Shown: positions 19,773 to 28,700 of the stretch, piece by piece | Numbering within the stretch: the first letter of the stretch is position 1 | How the letters are laid out: every line of letters starts with the position of its first letter | DNA from: a virus | Virus record (IMG/VR): IMGVR_UViG_3300027541_000009 | Coordinates: 220,051 to 284,050 of that record | Direction: 5' to 3' (one strand) | DNA: 64,000 bases | Made by a program: the position numbers and the translations under genes | Notes under the pieces: model-generated | What the model was told of the DNA's origin: nothing | Seen by the model: the letters and a program-made list of their open reading frames with translations, nothing else | The model's database searches: none

Positions 19773-19976
19773 GTGACTCAAATCGAACTGAACACCGCTA
19801 TCGAGAATGCCTTCCAACTTTGTGCCGCTCAGAGTTGGGAACTGTTCGACGCCTGGTATGAGCGTCTGCACAATGTTCAGGTGATTGATAACATTGAGCA
19901 CATCACAGAAATCGAAGCAGAGCATAACGAAACGAACCTCAATCTGATGCTCGCTGGTGTTATGCCTTCTGCCTGA
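19773..19976 (+). CDS. Small acidic helical protein
   Basis: 67 residues from GTG 19773, preceded by an in-frame TAA so the start cannot be farther upstream (MTQIELNTAIENAFQLCAAQ). Acidic helices with several His. No family is recognised. Confidence 0.6.
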   Translation: MTQIELNTAIENAFQLCAAQSWELFDAWYERLHNVQVIDNIEHITEIEAEHNETNLNLMLAGVMPSA

Positions 19977-20010
19977 TTTCGTCTCTTAATTAACACTCAC
20001 AACACACACA

Positions 20011-20268
20011 ATGACTGTTACTTTCCAAGCAAATCTGACCGATACTGAGTATAACGGTTGGACGAATTATGAGACCTGGAATGTTGCTCTCTGGATTCAA
20101 AATGATGAGGGTTTCTATAGTCTTGCCCGTGAGGTAGGTAACTATGAAGACTTCGTAGATGCTCTGGAAGCGTGTTCTTTCAATTCCCTAAAAACGCCTG
20201 ACGGAGTATCATTCAAAGACCCCAAGATTAACATCCTTGAGATTAACTCTGACGTGTTCGATTTCTGA
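20011..20268 (+). CDS. DUF7249-like conserved phage protein
   Basis: 85 residues with the characteristic YNGWTNYETWNVALWIQNDE motif, seen in many phage and bacterial small proteins (I associate it with DUF7249). Function unknown. The C terminus is ISSDV-like acidic (ILEINSDVFDF). Probably same transcript as the next gene. Confidence 0.8.
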   Translation: MTVTFQANLTDTEYNGWTNYETWNVALWIQNDEGFYSLAREVGNYEDFVDALEACSFNSLKTPDGVSFKDPKINILEINSDVFDF

Positions 20269-20354
20269 CCTTAAGTAACAACAAGGGGGGAATAAGATGC
20301 GCCCTATAAAGACACTTACTCAACACACACTGATTTACACTTTTCTTCTTCATT

Positions 20355-20525
20355 ATGTCCAAGCAAGTTCTTCTTTCTCTGCTGGCACAAGGTAACAACG
20401 GCAGCGAAATTCTGTCCATTCTGGATGCAATCGTTGCTGATAATGTTGCTGGTTTCGATTATATCGAGTCGCCGCAACTTGAGTCGGCACTGGGTATTCC
20501 TACTCTGGAAGAGATTGCCTTCTGA
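20355..20525 (+). CDS. Conserved small cyanophage protein
   Basis: 56 residues (MSKQVLLSLLAQGNNGSEIL...), helical with ILDAIVADNV. A type I recognise in cyanophages. An alternative short frame starting at ATG 20297 overlaps it and is not favoured. Last gene before the structured GC-rich gap. Confidence 0.7.
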   Translation: MSKQVLLSLLAQGNNGSEILSILDAIVADNVAGFDYIESPQLESALGIPTLEEIAF

Positions 20526-20574
20526 TTGTTAGTAACTGTATGCCCCTTGGTTGTTAGACAGAGCGTGAGCGATG

Positions 20575-20603
20575 TTGACACTGAGGGGCGTTTATGTTAT
20601 GAT
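20575..20603 (+). promoter_or_regulatory. Sigma70-like promoter pointing into GC-rich structured region
   Basis: TTGACA (20575-20580), a 17-nt spacer, TATGAT (20598-20603). An inverted repeat TGCCCCT / AGGGGCG brackets the -35. The predicted start is near 20610. Confidence 0.5.
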
Positions 20604-20609
20604 TGGCAG

Positions 20610-20700
20610 TGATGCTTATCGGCAGTTAATTGCCGCCGATTTGTTATAGCGCCGCGCGGCGTTGTTATAAGCCCGCCGATGCCCCCCCCCCTTATTAAAA
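20610..20700 (+). ncRNA. Candidate structured small RNA, GC-rich
   Basis: No coding frame of note. Nested stems: GCTTAT with ATAAGC; CGGCA-GTTAAT-TGCCG; and TTATA-GCGCC-GCGC-GGCG...TATAA, with two GCCGAT segments complementary to ATCGGC. It ends in a run of ten C and an A-rich stretch. GC content is far above the surroundings. A promoter lies just upstream. It could instead be a DNA-level structure. Confidence 0.35.
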
Positions 20701-20740
20701 AAAGCAAACTACCCTAACCTACAGAGGTGACAAATCGACC

Positions 20741-20748
20741 GATAAATA
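20741..20748 (+). promoter_or_regulatory. T4-type late promoter (GATAAATA)
   Basis: GATAAATA 35 nt before GTG 20784, ahead of a GGAGG ribosome-binding site. Confidence 0.5.
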
Positions 20749-20783
20749 TCAATCTCATAAAAATTTTCCGGAGGTATTTCTAA

Positions 20784-20900
20784 GTGTTTGGATGGATTCA
20801 CAAGAACGGTAAGAGTCGCCCCAATAAAAATAAATCAAAAGGTGCAGCAAGAACTTGTGCTCAAAAGAATGCTGCGAGAAAGCGAAAGAAGAAAAAATGA
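20784..20900 (+). CDS. Small very basic protein
   Basis: 38 residues from GTG 20784, 10 nt after a GGAGG site (MFGWIHKNGKSRPNKNKSKG, ending in RKRKKKK). Probably binds nucleic acid. Its TGA overlaps the ATG of the next gene. An overlapping frame starting near 20791 is rejected because it lacks this coupling. The 14-bp AAAAATTTTCCGGA just upstream recurs before 21081. Confidence 0.6.
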   Translation: MFGWIHKNGKSRPNKNKSKGAARTCAQKNAARKRKKKK

Positions 20901-21040
20901 GAAGGAGAACACCATATTGGAATTTTTGGAGAGTGATACTCGCAGGTTGGATAATCAGATATCCAAAAACAATGGGTAGAATTGTATTAATCCCCCTGGG
21001 GGTTTTTGTTGTATTGATATATAATGCGTTAGTAAAATAA
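20897..21040 (+). CDS. Conserved small membrane protein
   Basis: 47 residues from ATG 20897 (MRRRTPYWNFWRVILAGWII). Two hydrophobic stretches separated by RYPKTMGR, then VLIPLGVFVVLIYNAL. A type I recognise in cyanophages. Overlaps the upstream gene as ATGA. A CCCCCTGGGGG + TTTTT hairpin lies within the coding sequence (20992-21007). Confidence 0.65.
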   Translation: MRRRTPYWNFWRVILAGWIIRYPKTMGRIVLIPLGVFVVLIYNALVK

Positions 21041-21080
21041 GTTTTTACTAAAAAATTTTCCGGAAAAAGTTTAATAAAAA

Positions 21081-21272
21081 ATGGAAAAAATATACCACAT
21101 ATACGCAGGGGATAAGTGTTTATTCCACTCTATTAAAGAAGATGAGTTCTCGACCACTTGGAATACTCTGAAGAATATGGTGGAAATTATGAAAACTGAT
21201 TACAATGCAGAGGATTTATCCTATGAGGAACTTATTGTAAATAAGGAAATTATTTTGAACTCCTCTCATTGA
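21081..21272 (+). CDS. Conserved cyanophage-type hypothetical protein
   Basis: 63 residues (MEKIYHIYAGDKCLFHSIKE...). A protein family I recognise in T4-like cyanophages; alpha/beta pattern with NMVEIMKTDYNAEDLSYEEL. It is preceded by a second copy of AAAAATTTTCCGGA (21051-21064). The next promoter's -35 overlaps its stop codon. Confidence 0.75.
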   Translation: MEKIYHIYAGDKCLFHSIKEDEFSTTWNTLKNMVEIMKTDYNAEDLSYEELIVNKEIILNSSH

Positions 21273-21298
21273 CAAAAGCATATATAGACTGTTAAAAT
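21269..21298 (+). promoter_or_regulatory. Sigma70-like promoter of the glycosyltransferase-like gene
   Basis: TTGACA (21269-21274, overlapping the upstream TGA), an 18-nt spacer, TAAAAT (21293-21298). Confidence 0.45.
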
Positions 21299-21322
21299 TG
21301 ATGTTGAAGGTTATTTTAACTT

Positions 21323-22090
21323 ATGGCAAAAGGATTCACTGTTAAAACTGTAGCACCAAAGAAGTCCACTGAAGAATGGGACTACGATGCGATTAAAGAA
21401 AGGATGAAGGGTAAGAGTATTGTATTCTGTCTTCCTGGACGAGGATGCTCTTATATCTTTTTGAAAGCATTTGTACAACTTTGTTTTGATATTGTACAAA
21501 ATGGAATGAGTATTCAAATTTCTCAAGATTATTCATCAATGGTTAACTTTGCACGATGCAAGTGTCTTGGAGCAAATGTTCTCCGTGGACCAAACCAAAA
21601 ACCTTGGGATGGAAAACTTCAATATGATTATCAGCTCTGGATTGATAATGATATTGTTTTTGATTCTAACAAGTTCTGGCAGCTTTGTGATTTAGCTCTT
21701 TCTGCTGAAGGAGAAGAGAAAGAAGTTGTTGCAGGTTGGTACGCAACAGAAGATGGTCACACAACTTCTGTCGCACACTGGTTAGAAGAAGATGATTTCC
21801 GTAAGAATGGTGGTGTAATGAACCACGAAACTGTGGAATCAATCAGCAAGCGTCGTAAGCCATTCACTGTAGATTACACAGGTTTTGGATGGGTTATGAT
21901 TAAGAATGGAGTCTTTGAGAATCTTGAGTATCCTTGGTTTGCTCCGAAGATGCAAGTCTTTGAGTCTGGTAATGTTCAAGATATGTGTGGCGAAGATGTT
22001 TCATTCTGTCTTGATGCCAAGGATGCGGGGTTTGATATCTGGTGCGATCCTCGCATTAGAGTTGGACATGAAAAAACTCGCATTATCTAA
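21323..22090 (+). CDS. GT-A type glycosyltransferase-like protein
   Basis: 255 residues. GSIVFCLPGRG-like start, then the DxD-type metal/nucleotide motif in LWIDNDIVF (about residue 112), a central GFGWVMIKNGVFE acceptor-side motif, GEDVSFCLDAKDAGF near 222-236, and a late GHEK. This order matches GT-A glycosyltransferases of T4-like cyanophages. The likely role is sugar transfer to DNA, virion or host surface; the substrate is unknown. It shares a base with the next gene (TAATG). Confidence 0.75.
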   Translation: MAKGFTVKTVAPKKSTEEWDYDAIKERMKGKSIVFCLPGRGCSYIFLKAFVQLCFDIVQNGMSIQISQDYSSMVNFARCKCLGANVLRGPNQKPWDGKLQYDYQLWIDNDIVFDSNKFWQLCDLALSAEGEEKEVVAGWYATEDGHTTSVAHWLEEDDFRKNGGVMNHETVESISKRRKPFTVDYTGFGWVMIKNGVFENLEYPWFAPKMQVFESGNVQDMCGEDVSFCLDAKDAGFDIWCDPRIRVGHEKTRII

Positions 22091-22245
22091 TGAACTATCA
22101 CGTACTTTATAAAGGACGTAAAATTTATATGAACCTCACTACAGATGAATGTCTTGAGGTTCTTCAAGACTTATCTGAGCGTTTTTACTCGGGTGATGAT
22201 ATTGATCCTAATTTAATTGAACTGGAGGAAATTAACAATGGCTAA
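22090..22245 (+). CDS. Conserved small cyanophage protein
   Basis: 51 residues (MNYHVLYKGRKIYMNLTTDE...), beta-hairpin followed by an acidic helix (CLEVLQDLSERFYSGDDIDP). A type I recognise in cyanophages just before the baseplate genes. Overlaps both neighbours. Confidence 0.7.
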   Translation: MNYHVLYKGRKIYMNLTTDECLEVLQDLSERFYSGDDIDPNLIELEEINNG

Positions 22246-22378
22246 AGGTGGAAGTAATAAAACCGTATTTGAACCAGGAGCACCTAAAAAGACTCGTCAA
22301 GGACGTTCTGCTCGAACACTTCTCAGTGCAACCTCTCGCAATGGACGTAAGAAAAGGTATCGTGGTCAAGGGAAGTAA
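22238..22378 (+). CDS. Conserved small basic protein
   Basis: 46 residues (MAKGGSNKTVFEPGAPKKTR...), very basic, ending RKKRYRGQGK. A type I recognise in cyanophages at this locus. Probably nucleic-acid binding or a virion component. GGAGG lies 12 nt before ATG. The next gene's ATG begins on the base after its stop. Confidence 0.7.
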   Translation: MAKGGSNKTVFEPGAPKKTRQGRSARTLLSATSRNGRKKRYRGQGK

Positions 22379-22606
22379 ATGCTTCAATTAAATCCACAAA
22401 TCCCAACCATTACCTTTTGGGGTAATGGTTGGGCTTTTTTTGTAATTGACCGTTCTCAAGAACACGATCTTGAATGGGTAGTTTTTCTAGATAGTAATGG
22501 GGAATGTTGGACTTTTAAAAACTCTGATATTCGTATTCAGAAGAACTATACTCTTCATAGAAATAATCCAATCGGATTTTCTTCATGTACTACTCAGATC
22601 CAATAG
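22379..22606 (+). CDS. Conserved cyanophage protein with a terminator hairpin inside its 5' coding region
   Basis: 75 residues (MLQLNPQIPTITFWGNGWAF...). HDLEWVVFLDSNGECWTFKN is typical of a conserved cyanophage family near the head/baseplate genes; function unknown. Codons 9-19 are made from a perfect 13-bp inverted repeat followed by a T-run, so the mRNA of this very gene carries a terminator. It overlaps the next frame by 22 nt. Confidence 0.7.
   Translation: MLQLNPQIPTITFWGNGWAFFVIDRSQEHDLEWVVFLDSNGECWTFKNSDIRIQKNYTLHRNNPIGFSSCTTQIQ
22402..22440 (+). terminator. Perfect 13-bp stem terminator inside a coding sequence
   Basis: CCCAACCATTACC (22402-22414) and GGTAATGGTTGGG (22421-22433), then CTTTTTTT. 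It would end transcription from the 20.7-22.4 kb genes, only 24 nt after the 22379 start codon. Confidence 0.8.
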
Positions 22607-22881
22607 ATGAATGGAACTCAATTCACAAGGAAGATCTGTGGGTATATAATAAACTGTTTCTAGCACGCTCTCTGGGGCACCTATGTGGTCCTGTAGGCGC
22701 ATCTGTACCATCTCCAGACTACTATATCGTCCGACCAAGTATTAATTTACTCGGTATGGGACGATTTTCTCGTATAGAGTGGATTGATAATTCTACAGAT
22801 CATCTTCACCCAGCAGAATTTTGGTGTGAGATATTTCAAGGAGAACATATTAGTGTAGATTTCAGAGATAGAAAAGCATAA
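22585..22881 (+). CDS. N-terminal half of an interrupted cyanophage protein
   Basis: 98 residues (MYYSDPIDEWNSIHKEDLWV...), containing PDYYIVRPSINLLGMGRF and HLHPAEFWCEIFQGEHISVD. As I recall the family, this continues without a break into the segment encoded at 22882-23223, as one protein of about 210 residues. Here a single in-frame TAA (22879-22881) separates the two halves. Function unknown. Confidence 0.7.
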   Translation: MYYSDPIDEWNSIHKEDLWVYNKLFLARSLGHLCGPVGASVPSPDYYIVRPSINLLGMGRFSRIEWIDNSTDHLHPAEFWCEIFQGEHISVDFRDRKA

Positions 22882-23223
22882 TTGGTTGTCTTAGGTGATA
22901 GATATGATAATAAGTCATTGTATAAATGGAAGAAATGGACTAAAATTGACAAAGATATTGAATTTCCTTTGATTCTAAACAACTTAAAAGGTAATTATGA
23001 GTGGATTAACTGTGAATTTATTGGCAATAAACTGATTGAAGTTCATTTTAGACGCAATCCAGACTTTCGTTATGGCAATTCAGTTGCAATTCCCGTTTGG
23101 AAAGGAGAAAAAATACAAAAAATAGAAGATTTTACCTTTGTTAAAGACGAAGACTATCTAAGAGAAGGGTTTTACATCGACACCCGGGATAGCAACCCCG
23201 TAAAAAGTTCTGATTTTAACTAA
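22882..23223 (+). CDS. C-terminal half of the interrupted protein (in frame after TAA)
   Basis: 113 residues reading directly on, in the same frame, from the TAA at 22879-22881. It contains YKWKKWTKIDKDIEFPLILN and INCEFIGNKLIEVHFRRNPD, the conserved C-terminal half of the same family. It has only a TTG start and no ribosome-binding site, so independent translation is doubtful. It is made by readthrough, or is inactive, or the stop is a sequencing error. Confidence 0.55.
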   Translation: MVVLGDRYDNKSLYKWKKWTKIDKDIEFPLILNNLKGNYEWINCEFIGNKLIEVHFRRNPDFRYGNSVAIPVWKGEKIQKIEDFTFVKDEDYLREGFYIDTRDSNPVKSSDFN

Positions 23224-23235
23224 TCAGGAGCAAAA

Positions 23236-23397
23236 ATGGACCAAAAAATGCTGAGGGAAATCGCAAACGACGATATGAATCCCAAAAAACACGATTTTTT
23301 CCACCAAAATGAAATTCATTCAAAAATTCGCAATGATGAAGACTATGATGATTGGGAATATGGAACAGAACCTCTTTATGAATCAAAAAATCGGTAA
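23236..23397 (+). CDS. Small hypothetical protein before gp25
   Basis: 53 residues from ATG 23236, 5 nt after CAGGAG (MDQKMLREIANDDMNPKKHD). Polar, with His and Asp; ends at the late promoter of gp25. No family is recognised. Confidence 0.6.
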   Translation: MDQKMLREIANDDMNPKKHDFFHQNEIHSKIRNDEDYDDWEYGTEPLYESKNR

Positions 23398-23403
23398 TAA
23401 ATA
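23396..23403 (+). promoter_or_regulatory. T4-type late promoter of the baseplate operon
   Basis: AATAAATA 20 nt before the gp25 ATG. Confidence 0.7.
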
Positions 23404-23422
23404 AGATAGAATTATAACTAAA

Positions 23423-23824
23423 ATGCCTTTAGAAAGGGTAAGTAAAGGATTTAAAGACATTAGTATGTCATTTCAGAGCAATCCTCTGACTAATGACTTG
23501 ATTGCTATTAACAATGCAAATGCGATTGCTCGTTCCATTCGAAATATTGTCTTTACTTACCCTGGTGAAAAATTTTTTAATGAAGGTTTTGGTTCCAAAA
23601 TTAATCGCTCTCTCTTTGAAAACCTAGATCAACTGACAGCTGAAAACATTAAGGATGAAATAGAGTATTCTATTTCAAACTATGAACCAAGAGTTTCTTT
23701 AAATCAAGTGGTCGTAATTCCAGATTATGATAACAATTCATTTGACGTATTAATTTCTTATAGAATTGTCGGTATTGATGTTACACCTCAACAGTTACAG
23801 TTTGTTTTGCAACCTATTAGGTAA
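23423..23824 (+). CDS. 25: Baseplate wedge subunit gp25
   Basis: 133 residues, the length of T4 gp25. It belongs to the GPW/gp25 family: ANAIARSIRNIVFTYPGEKF and GFGSKINRSLFENLD are the core motifs, followed by the beta strands near RVSLNQVVVIPDYDNNSFDV. It forms the wedge/sheath connection in contractile tails. It is followed directly by gp6 with no gap, the T4-like order. Confidence 0.92.
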   Translation: MPLERVSKGFKDISMSFQSNPLTNDLIAINNANAIARSIRNIVFTYPGEKFFNEGFGSKINRSLFENLDQLTAENIKDEIEYSISNYEPRVSLNQVVVIPDYDNNSFDVLISYRIVGIDVTPQQLQFVLQPIR

Positions 23825-25756
23825 ATGCCATTAACAAATTTTTCAAATCTGGATTTTAACCAGATAAAAGCTTCTTTAAGAGACTATTTAAAAGCAAACT
23901 CAAATTTCACCGACTATGATTTTGAGGGATCTAATTTATCGTCTATACTTGATGTTTTAGCATATAACACATATATTACCTCATATAACGCAAACATGGT
24001 TGCGAATGAGGTTTTTATTGATAGTGCTACTCTTAGAGAGAATGTTGTTGCCCTCGCTAGGAATATTGGATATGTTCCTAGGTCAAGAAAAGCAGCAAGA
24101 GCTACGGTAAGCTTTTTTATTGATACCTCAAATATCACTCCTGTTCCAGCATCAATAACTCTAAAAAAAGGAATTGTAGCAACATCATCAAGTTCTTTTG
24201 GAAATCAATCATTTGTTTTTTCAATATTAGATGATGTGACTGTACCAGTAATTAATAAAGTAGCAACATTTAATGATTTAAAAATATATGAGGGTGTACT
24301 GCTAACAACATCTTTTACTTATTCTTCGAGAAATCCAAATCAAAGATTTATATTACCCAATCCTGGCGTAGATACTTCTTTAATCTCAGTATCAGTAAAA
24401 GATGACCAGAATTCAACCTCTTTGGTCAATTATTCTTTACAAAATAGTGTCTTTGATGTAGATAAGGATTCTACTGTCTATTATATCCAAGAAATTGAAG
24501 ACGAAAGATATGAATTGCTTTTTGGTGATGGTATTTTATATGGCAAAAAACTTGAGAATGATAATTTTATAGAAGTTAATTATATTGTATCAAATGGTGA
24601 TAGTGGAAATGGAGTAAATCAATTTGCTTTTTCCGGAAGATTAACATATACCAGAAATTCTGTAGAGTATACAGTAAACTCAGGAATTTCTTTGTTGGCA
24701 ACTGGGTTAATTTCTTCTGGTGGAGAAAACATAGAAACTGTAGAATCTATTAAAAAATATTCAACAAGAATATATGCTTCCCAGAATAGAGCGTTGACTG
24801 CTAGTGATTATGAATCATTAATACCTTCAAAGATTTATCCAGAAACGGAATCAATATCAGTTTTTGGTGGAGAAGAGTTGATTCCTCCCCAATATGGAAA
24901 AGTTTTCATAAGTATTAAACCAAGGACTGGAGATTTTATTCCCAATTTAATAAAAGAAAATATTAAAAGAGATTTAAAGAAATACGCAGTGGCAGGAATT
25001 GTTCCTGAAATTTTAGATCTTAAGTATCTCTATATTGAGGTAGATTCTAAAATTTATTATAATACAAATTCCGCACAAGGATCTGATTATGTTTCGAGTA
25101 TTGTTCAGTCAAATACCAATAAATATGCAGAATCAACCGAATTGAATAAGTATGGAGCAAGATTTAAATACAGTAAATTTCTTAAGATAATAGATGATAG
25201 TCATCCAGCAATAACATCAAACATCACTAAGATTCAAATGAGAAGGGATTTAAGAGTAGTCTTAAATTCTATAGCAGAATATCAGATTGGATTCGGCAAT
25301 GCATTCCATATTAAGAGTATGAATGGATACAATGTGAAATCTACAGCATTTACTATTTCCGGAATACAAGGTTCTGTTTACTTATCGGACATCCCAGATA
25401 CTAATGGAAATACTGGAAGCATGTTCCTTTTTACTGTACCAAGTGTTAATTCCAATGATGCAACTATAGTAAGAAGAAATGTTGGTAGAATTGATTATGT
25501 CAAAGGAATAATTACACTCAATCCAATAAATGTTTTATCTACCGATAAAGTAAAAGATGGACAATCAATCATTGAAATTTCAACTATTCCAAAATCAAAT
25601 GATGTTATCGGATTACAGGATTTATATTTGCAGCTAGATATTAATAACAGTATATTTGAAATGATTACTGATCAAATATCATCAGGACTTGATCCATCTG
25701 CATCAAATTACATAGTAACTTCAAGCTACAGTAACGGGAATTTAGTAAGACAATAA
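23825..25756 (+). CDS. 6: Baseplate wedge subunit gp6 (baseplate J-like)
   Basis: 643 residues, close to T4 gp6 (660). The N terminus has IKASLRDYLKANSNFTDYDF and the gp6/J-like segment SILDVLAYNTYITSYNANMV, followed by SATLRENVVALARNIGYVPR, a hallmark of gp6. Forms the ring linking the wedges. ATG follows the gp25 stop immediately. The C-terminal half (about 430-643) is less conserved. Confidence 0.92.
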   Translation: MPLTNFSNLDFNQIKASLRDYLKANSNFTDYDFEGSNLSSILDVLAYNTYITSYNANMVANEVFIDSATLRENVVALARNIGYVPRSRKAARATVSFFIDTSNITPVPASITLKKGIVATSSSSFGNQSFVFSILDDVTVPVINKVATFNDLKIYEGVLLTTSFTYSSRNPNQRFILPNPGVDTSLISVSVKDDQNSTSLVNYSLQNSVFDVDKDSTVYYIQEIEDERYELLFGDGILYGKKLENDNFIEVNYIVSNGDSGNGVNQFAFSGRLTYTRNSVEYTVNSGISLLATGLISSGGENIETVESIKKYSTRIYASQNRALTASDYESLIPSKIYPETESISVFGGEELIPPQYGKVFISIKPRTGDFIPNLIKENIKRDLKKYAVAGIVPEILDLKYLYIEVDSKIYYNTNSAQGSDYVSSIVQSNTNKYAESTELNKYGARFKYSKFLKIIDDSHPAITSNITKIQMRRDLRVVLNSIAEYQIGFGNAFHIKSMNGYNVKSTAFTISGIQGSVYLSDIPDTNGNTGSMFLFTVPSVNSNDATIVRRNVGRIDYVKGIITLNPINVLSTDKVKDGQSIIEISTIPKSNDVIGLQDLYLQLDINNSIFEMITDQISSGLDPSASNYIVTSSYSNGNLVRQ

Positions 25757-25757
25757 A

Positions 25758-28700
25758 ATGACAAAGAAAAGAGTAAAATTTAATACCATTTTAGAAAGAC
25801 AGCTACCTTCTTATGTAAGGGAAGAATTTCCTTTAGTTGCTGAATTTTTAAAACAATATTATCTTTCTCAGGAATTTACTGGAGCTCCTTATGATTTGAT
25901 ACAAAATATTGATCAATATATTAAATTAGATGAAATTAAGAGCAATACAGACTTTGCGATTCTTTCAAATGATATTTCATTTGATGATGATGTTATTACG
26001 GTCTCCTCAGAATCTGGAACTATTGGTTTTCCAGATTCCTATGGTTTGATTAAAATTGATGATGAAATTATAACCTACGAATATAAAACTTCAAATTCTT
26101 TTGTTAATTGTATCAGAGGTTTTAGTGGAATTTCTTCTTACTCAAATGTTGGAATAAGCACAAGTAGAACTAATTCTCTATCGGATTTATCTGATCAACT
26201 CGTATTCGAATCAACAGAATCTAAAGAGCATTTATCTGGTTCAAAAATAACTAATTTAAGTTCGTTATTTTTAAAAGAGTTTTTAAAAAAGATAAAGTAT
26301 CAATTAATTCCCGGATTTGAAGGGAGGGAATTATATAGTAATTTAGACCAATATCTATTTCTAAAACAATCAAAGGATTTTTATTCCTCAAAGGGAACAG
26401 ATATTTCATATAAGATTCTATTTAAAGTTTTATATGGAGAAGATGTTGATATTGTAAAACCACAAAATAGTCTAATTAGACCATCAAATGCTGGATTTAA
26501 TGTCATCAATGCTTTAGTTGTAGAATCTATAGAAGGAGACCCATATAATTTAAGAAACTCTACTTTATTTCAAGATGAGTATGGCGATATAACCAAATGT
26601 TATGCTTCAATATCTGATGTAGAAAAAATTTATTCTACGGAAGGAAAAGAGTATTATAGATTGGGATTTGATGGTGGGTATAATAGAGATATTGGTGTAA
26701 GTGGAGCACTATATGGAAACTTTTCCATACATCCCAAGACAAGAATAATAGGTGACGTAAATCCAGATGTATCAACAATTGATGTAGATTCTACAGTTGG
26801 ATTCCCCTCTAGTGGTGATTTATTTGTAACTTATGAAGATGGTACAACAGGCGTAGTTTCATATGCATCAAAAAGTCTGACTCAGTTTTTTGGATGTGTA
26901 AATATAACTAAAAAAATATTCGATGCTTCTGATATTTCTTTAAATGTATTTGCATACGGATCCTCAAGTCAATCGGATAGTAATGAGACTATAAAAGTTA
27001 GAATTAATTCGGTACTAAATGAGGTGTCTCTTGTTGATGATGAAGCAGTTTATTATCAAATTTCGGGTGATAATGCAATAATTAGAACTTTAGGTGCTGA
27101 TTCTATAGATCCAATTTCAAATAGTTGGATTTTTAACATCCAAACTACATACGAAGTTAAAGAAATATCCGTATTCAATTCTTCATCAAAAATTTATAGT
27201 GTAAAAACAAGCGATAAACACAATTTTGCAACTGGAGACTCGGTTAATTTAATTTCAAATAATGGTTCTAAAACTGTATTGTCCATTATTGGAGTTGTTT
27301 CAGATACTGAGGTTTATATTGGAAGTAATATTGCTGTTCCGACAAATTTCAAATATACTATAGAGAAAGTACTGACTAAAGTTAGACATACTCTATACAA
27401 CGAACTATCAAATCAAAATGCAAATGTTCAAAATATTTACAAAATAAAAGAAAAAACTTTAGTTGCGTCTCCATCATTACCATTTTATAATGGACAGTCT
27501 CTCAATGCTTCTGATAGATCTTTATATATTAGTGGTACTTTTCCTGCCGGAGATACTTTTAGGATAACAAATCAAAAAGATCATGGATTCTATACGGGAG
27601 ATTGTATTTACTACGAATCTTCGGGAGAAACTAGTGATATTCCAAGATCATTATTTGATAGTGGAGTTTATTATATAAAAAGAGTAGATGCAAATAATGT
27701 ACAATTTGCCAAAAGTAGTTCAGATATTCAGAATTCCAAATTCTTAAAAACAGAAGAAAACATAAATGTAGCATCTGATAAAATTATTCTCCAACAATTC
27801 AAATCAAAATCATTAATATCACAAAAATTACTTAGAGAAATTTCTTTACCATATAATGATGGGAAGAATTATGAAACTTTTCCCGGACCTACCGGAATTC
27901 TTATTAACGGAACAGAAATATTAAATTATAAATCTAAAGATATAATTTATTATGGACCCGTAGAAAGTATTGATGTTTCTTCAGGAGGTTCTGAATATGA
28001 TGTTATTAGTCCTCCTGTTTTAGATATAACTGATTCTATTGGAATTGGTGCTACTGGATATTGCGCCGTTTCTGGTGGTTTATTTGAAATTAGATTATTA
28101 GATCCCGGTTTTGATTATGTTTCAAAACCAACAATAAGAATTACTGGGGGAAATGGAGTTGGAGCTGTAGCAGATGTATCAACTAAATTTATAGATCATG
28201 AAGTATTTTTCAATTCTGAGCAAAAGTTTAATGAAGTTAATATAATTAACAACTCCATTGGTTTTTCTACTTATCATAAATTTAGAAATGCAGAAAAAAT
28301 AACATATTATACAAATAATCAAAAAGGAGTTGGTGGAATTTCGACAAATGCGGAGTATTATGCCCGCGTTGTTGACTTAAAGACTTTAACAATCCATAAT
28401 AGTGCCGAAGATGCTCTTGTTGGGATTAATACCGTTTCTTTAACCACATATGGTATAGGTAATCATTCATTCAAATGCATCAATAAAAAACAAGTTATTT
28501 CTACCATTAATGTTCTAAACCCAGGATTTGGATATCAAAATAAAATAAGAACTACCTCACCTTCGGGGATTAATACATCAACTAATAGTATTAATATAAA
28601 TGAACACGATTTTAATTCTGGAGAAATAGTCAGATATACTAGCAGTGGAACAGCAATAGGTGGATTAACTAAAAACTCTGATTATTATTTGACTAAGATC

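Noticed and set aside
20297-20395. 33-codon frame after AAGGGGGG at 20284-20291
   Set aside because: It overlaps the recognised gene at 20355 out of frame and its product has no recognisable features.
20530-20700. tRNA gene in the structured GC-rich gap
   Set aside because: No cloverleaf with anticodon stem, T-loop or CCA could be fitted.
20788-20979. 63-codon frame overlapping the small basic protein
   Set aside because: The GTG 20784 frame has the SD spacing and couples by ATGA to the recognised membrane protein at 20897.
20992-21007. CCCCCTGGGGG plus T-run as a free-standing terminator
   Set aside because: It lies within the 20897 coding sequence with a minimal loop, so it was not listed as a terminator by itself.
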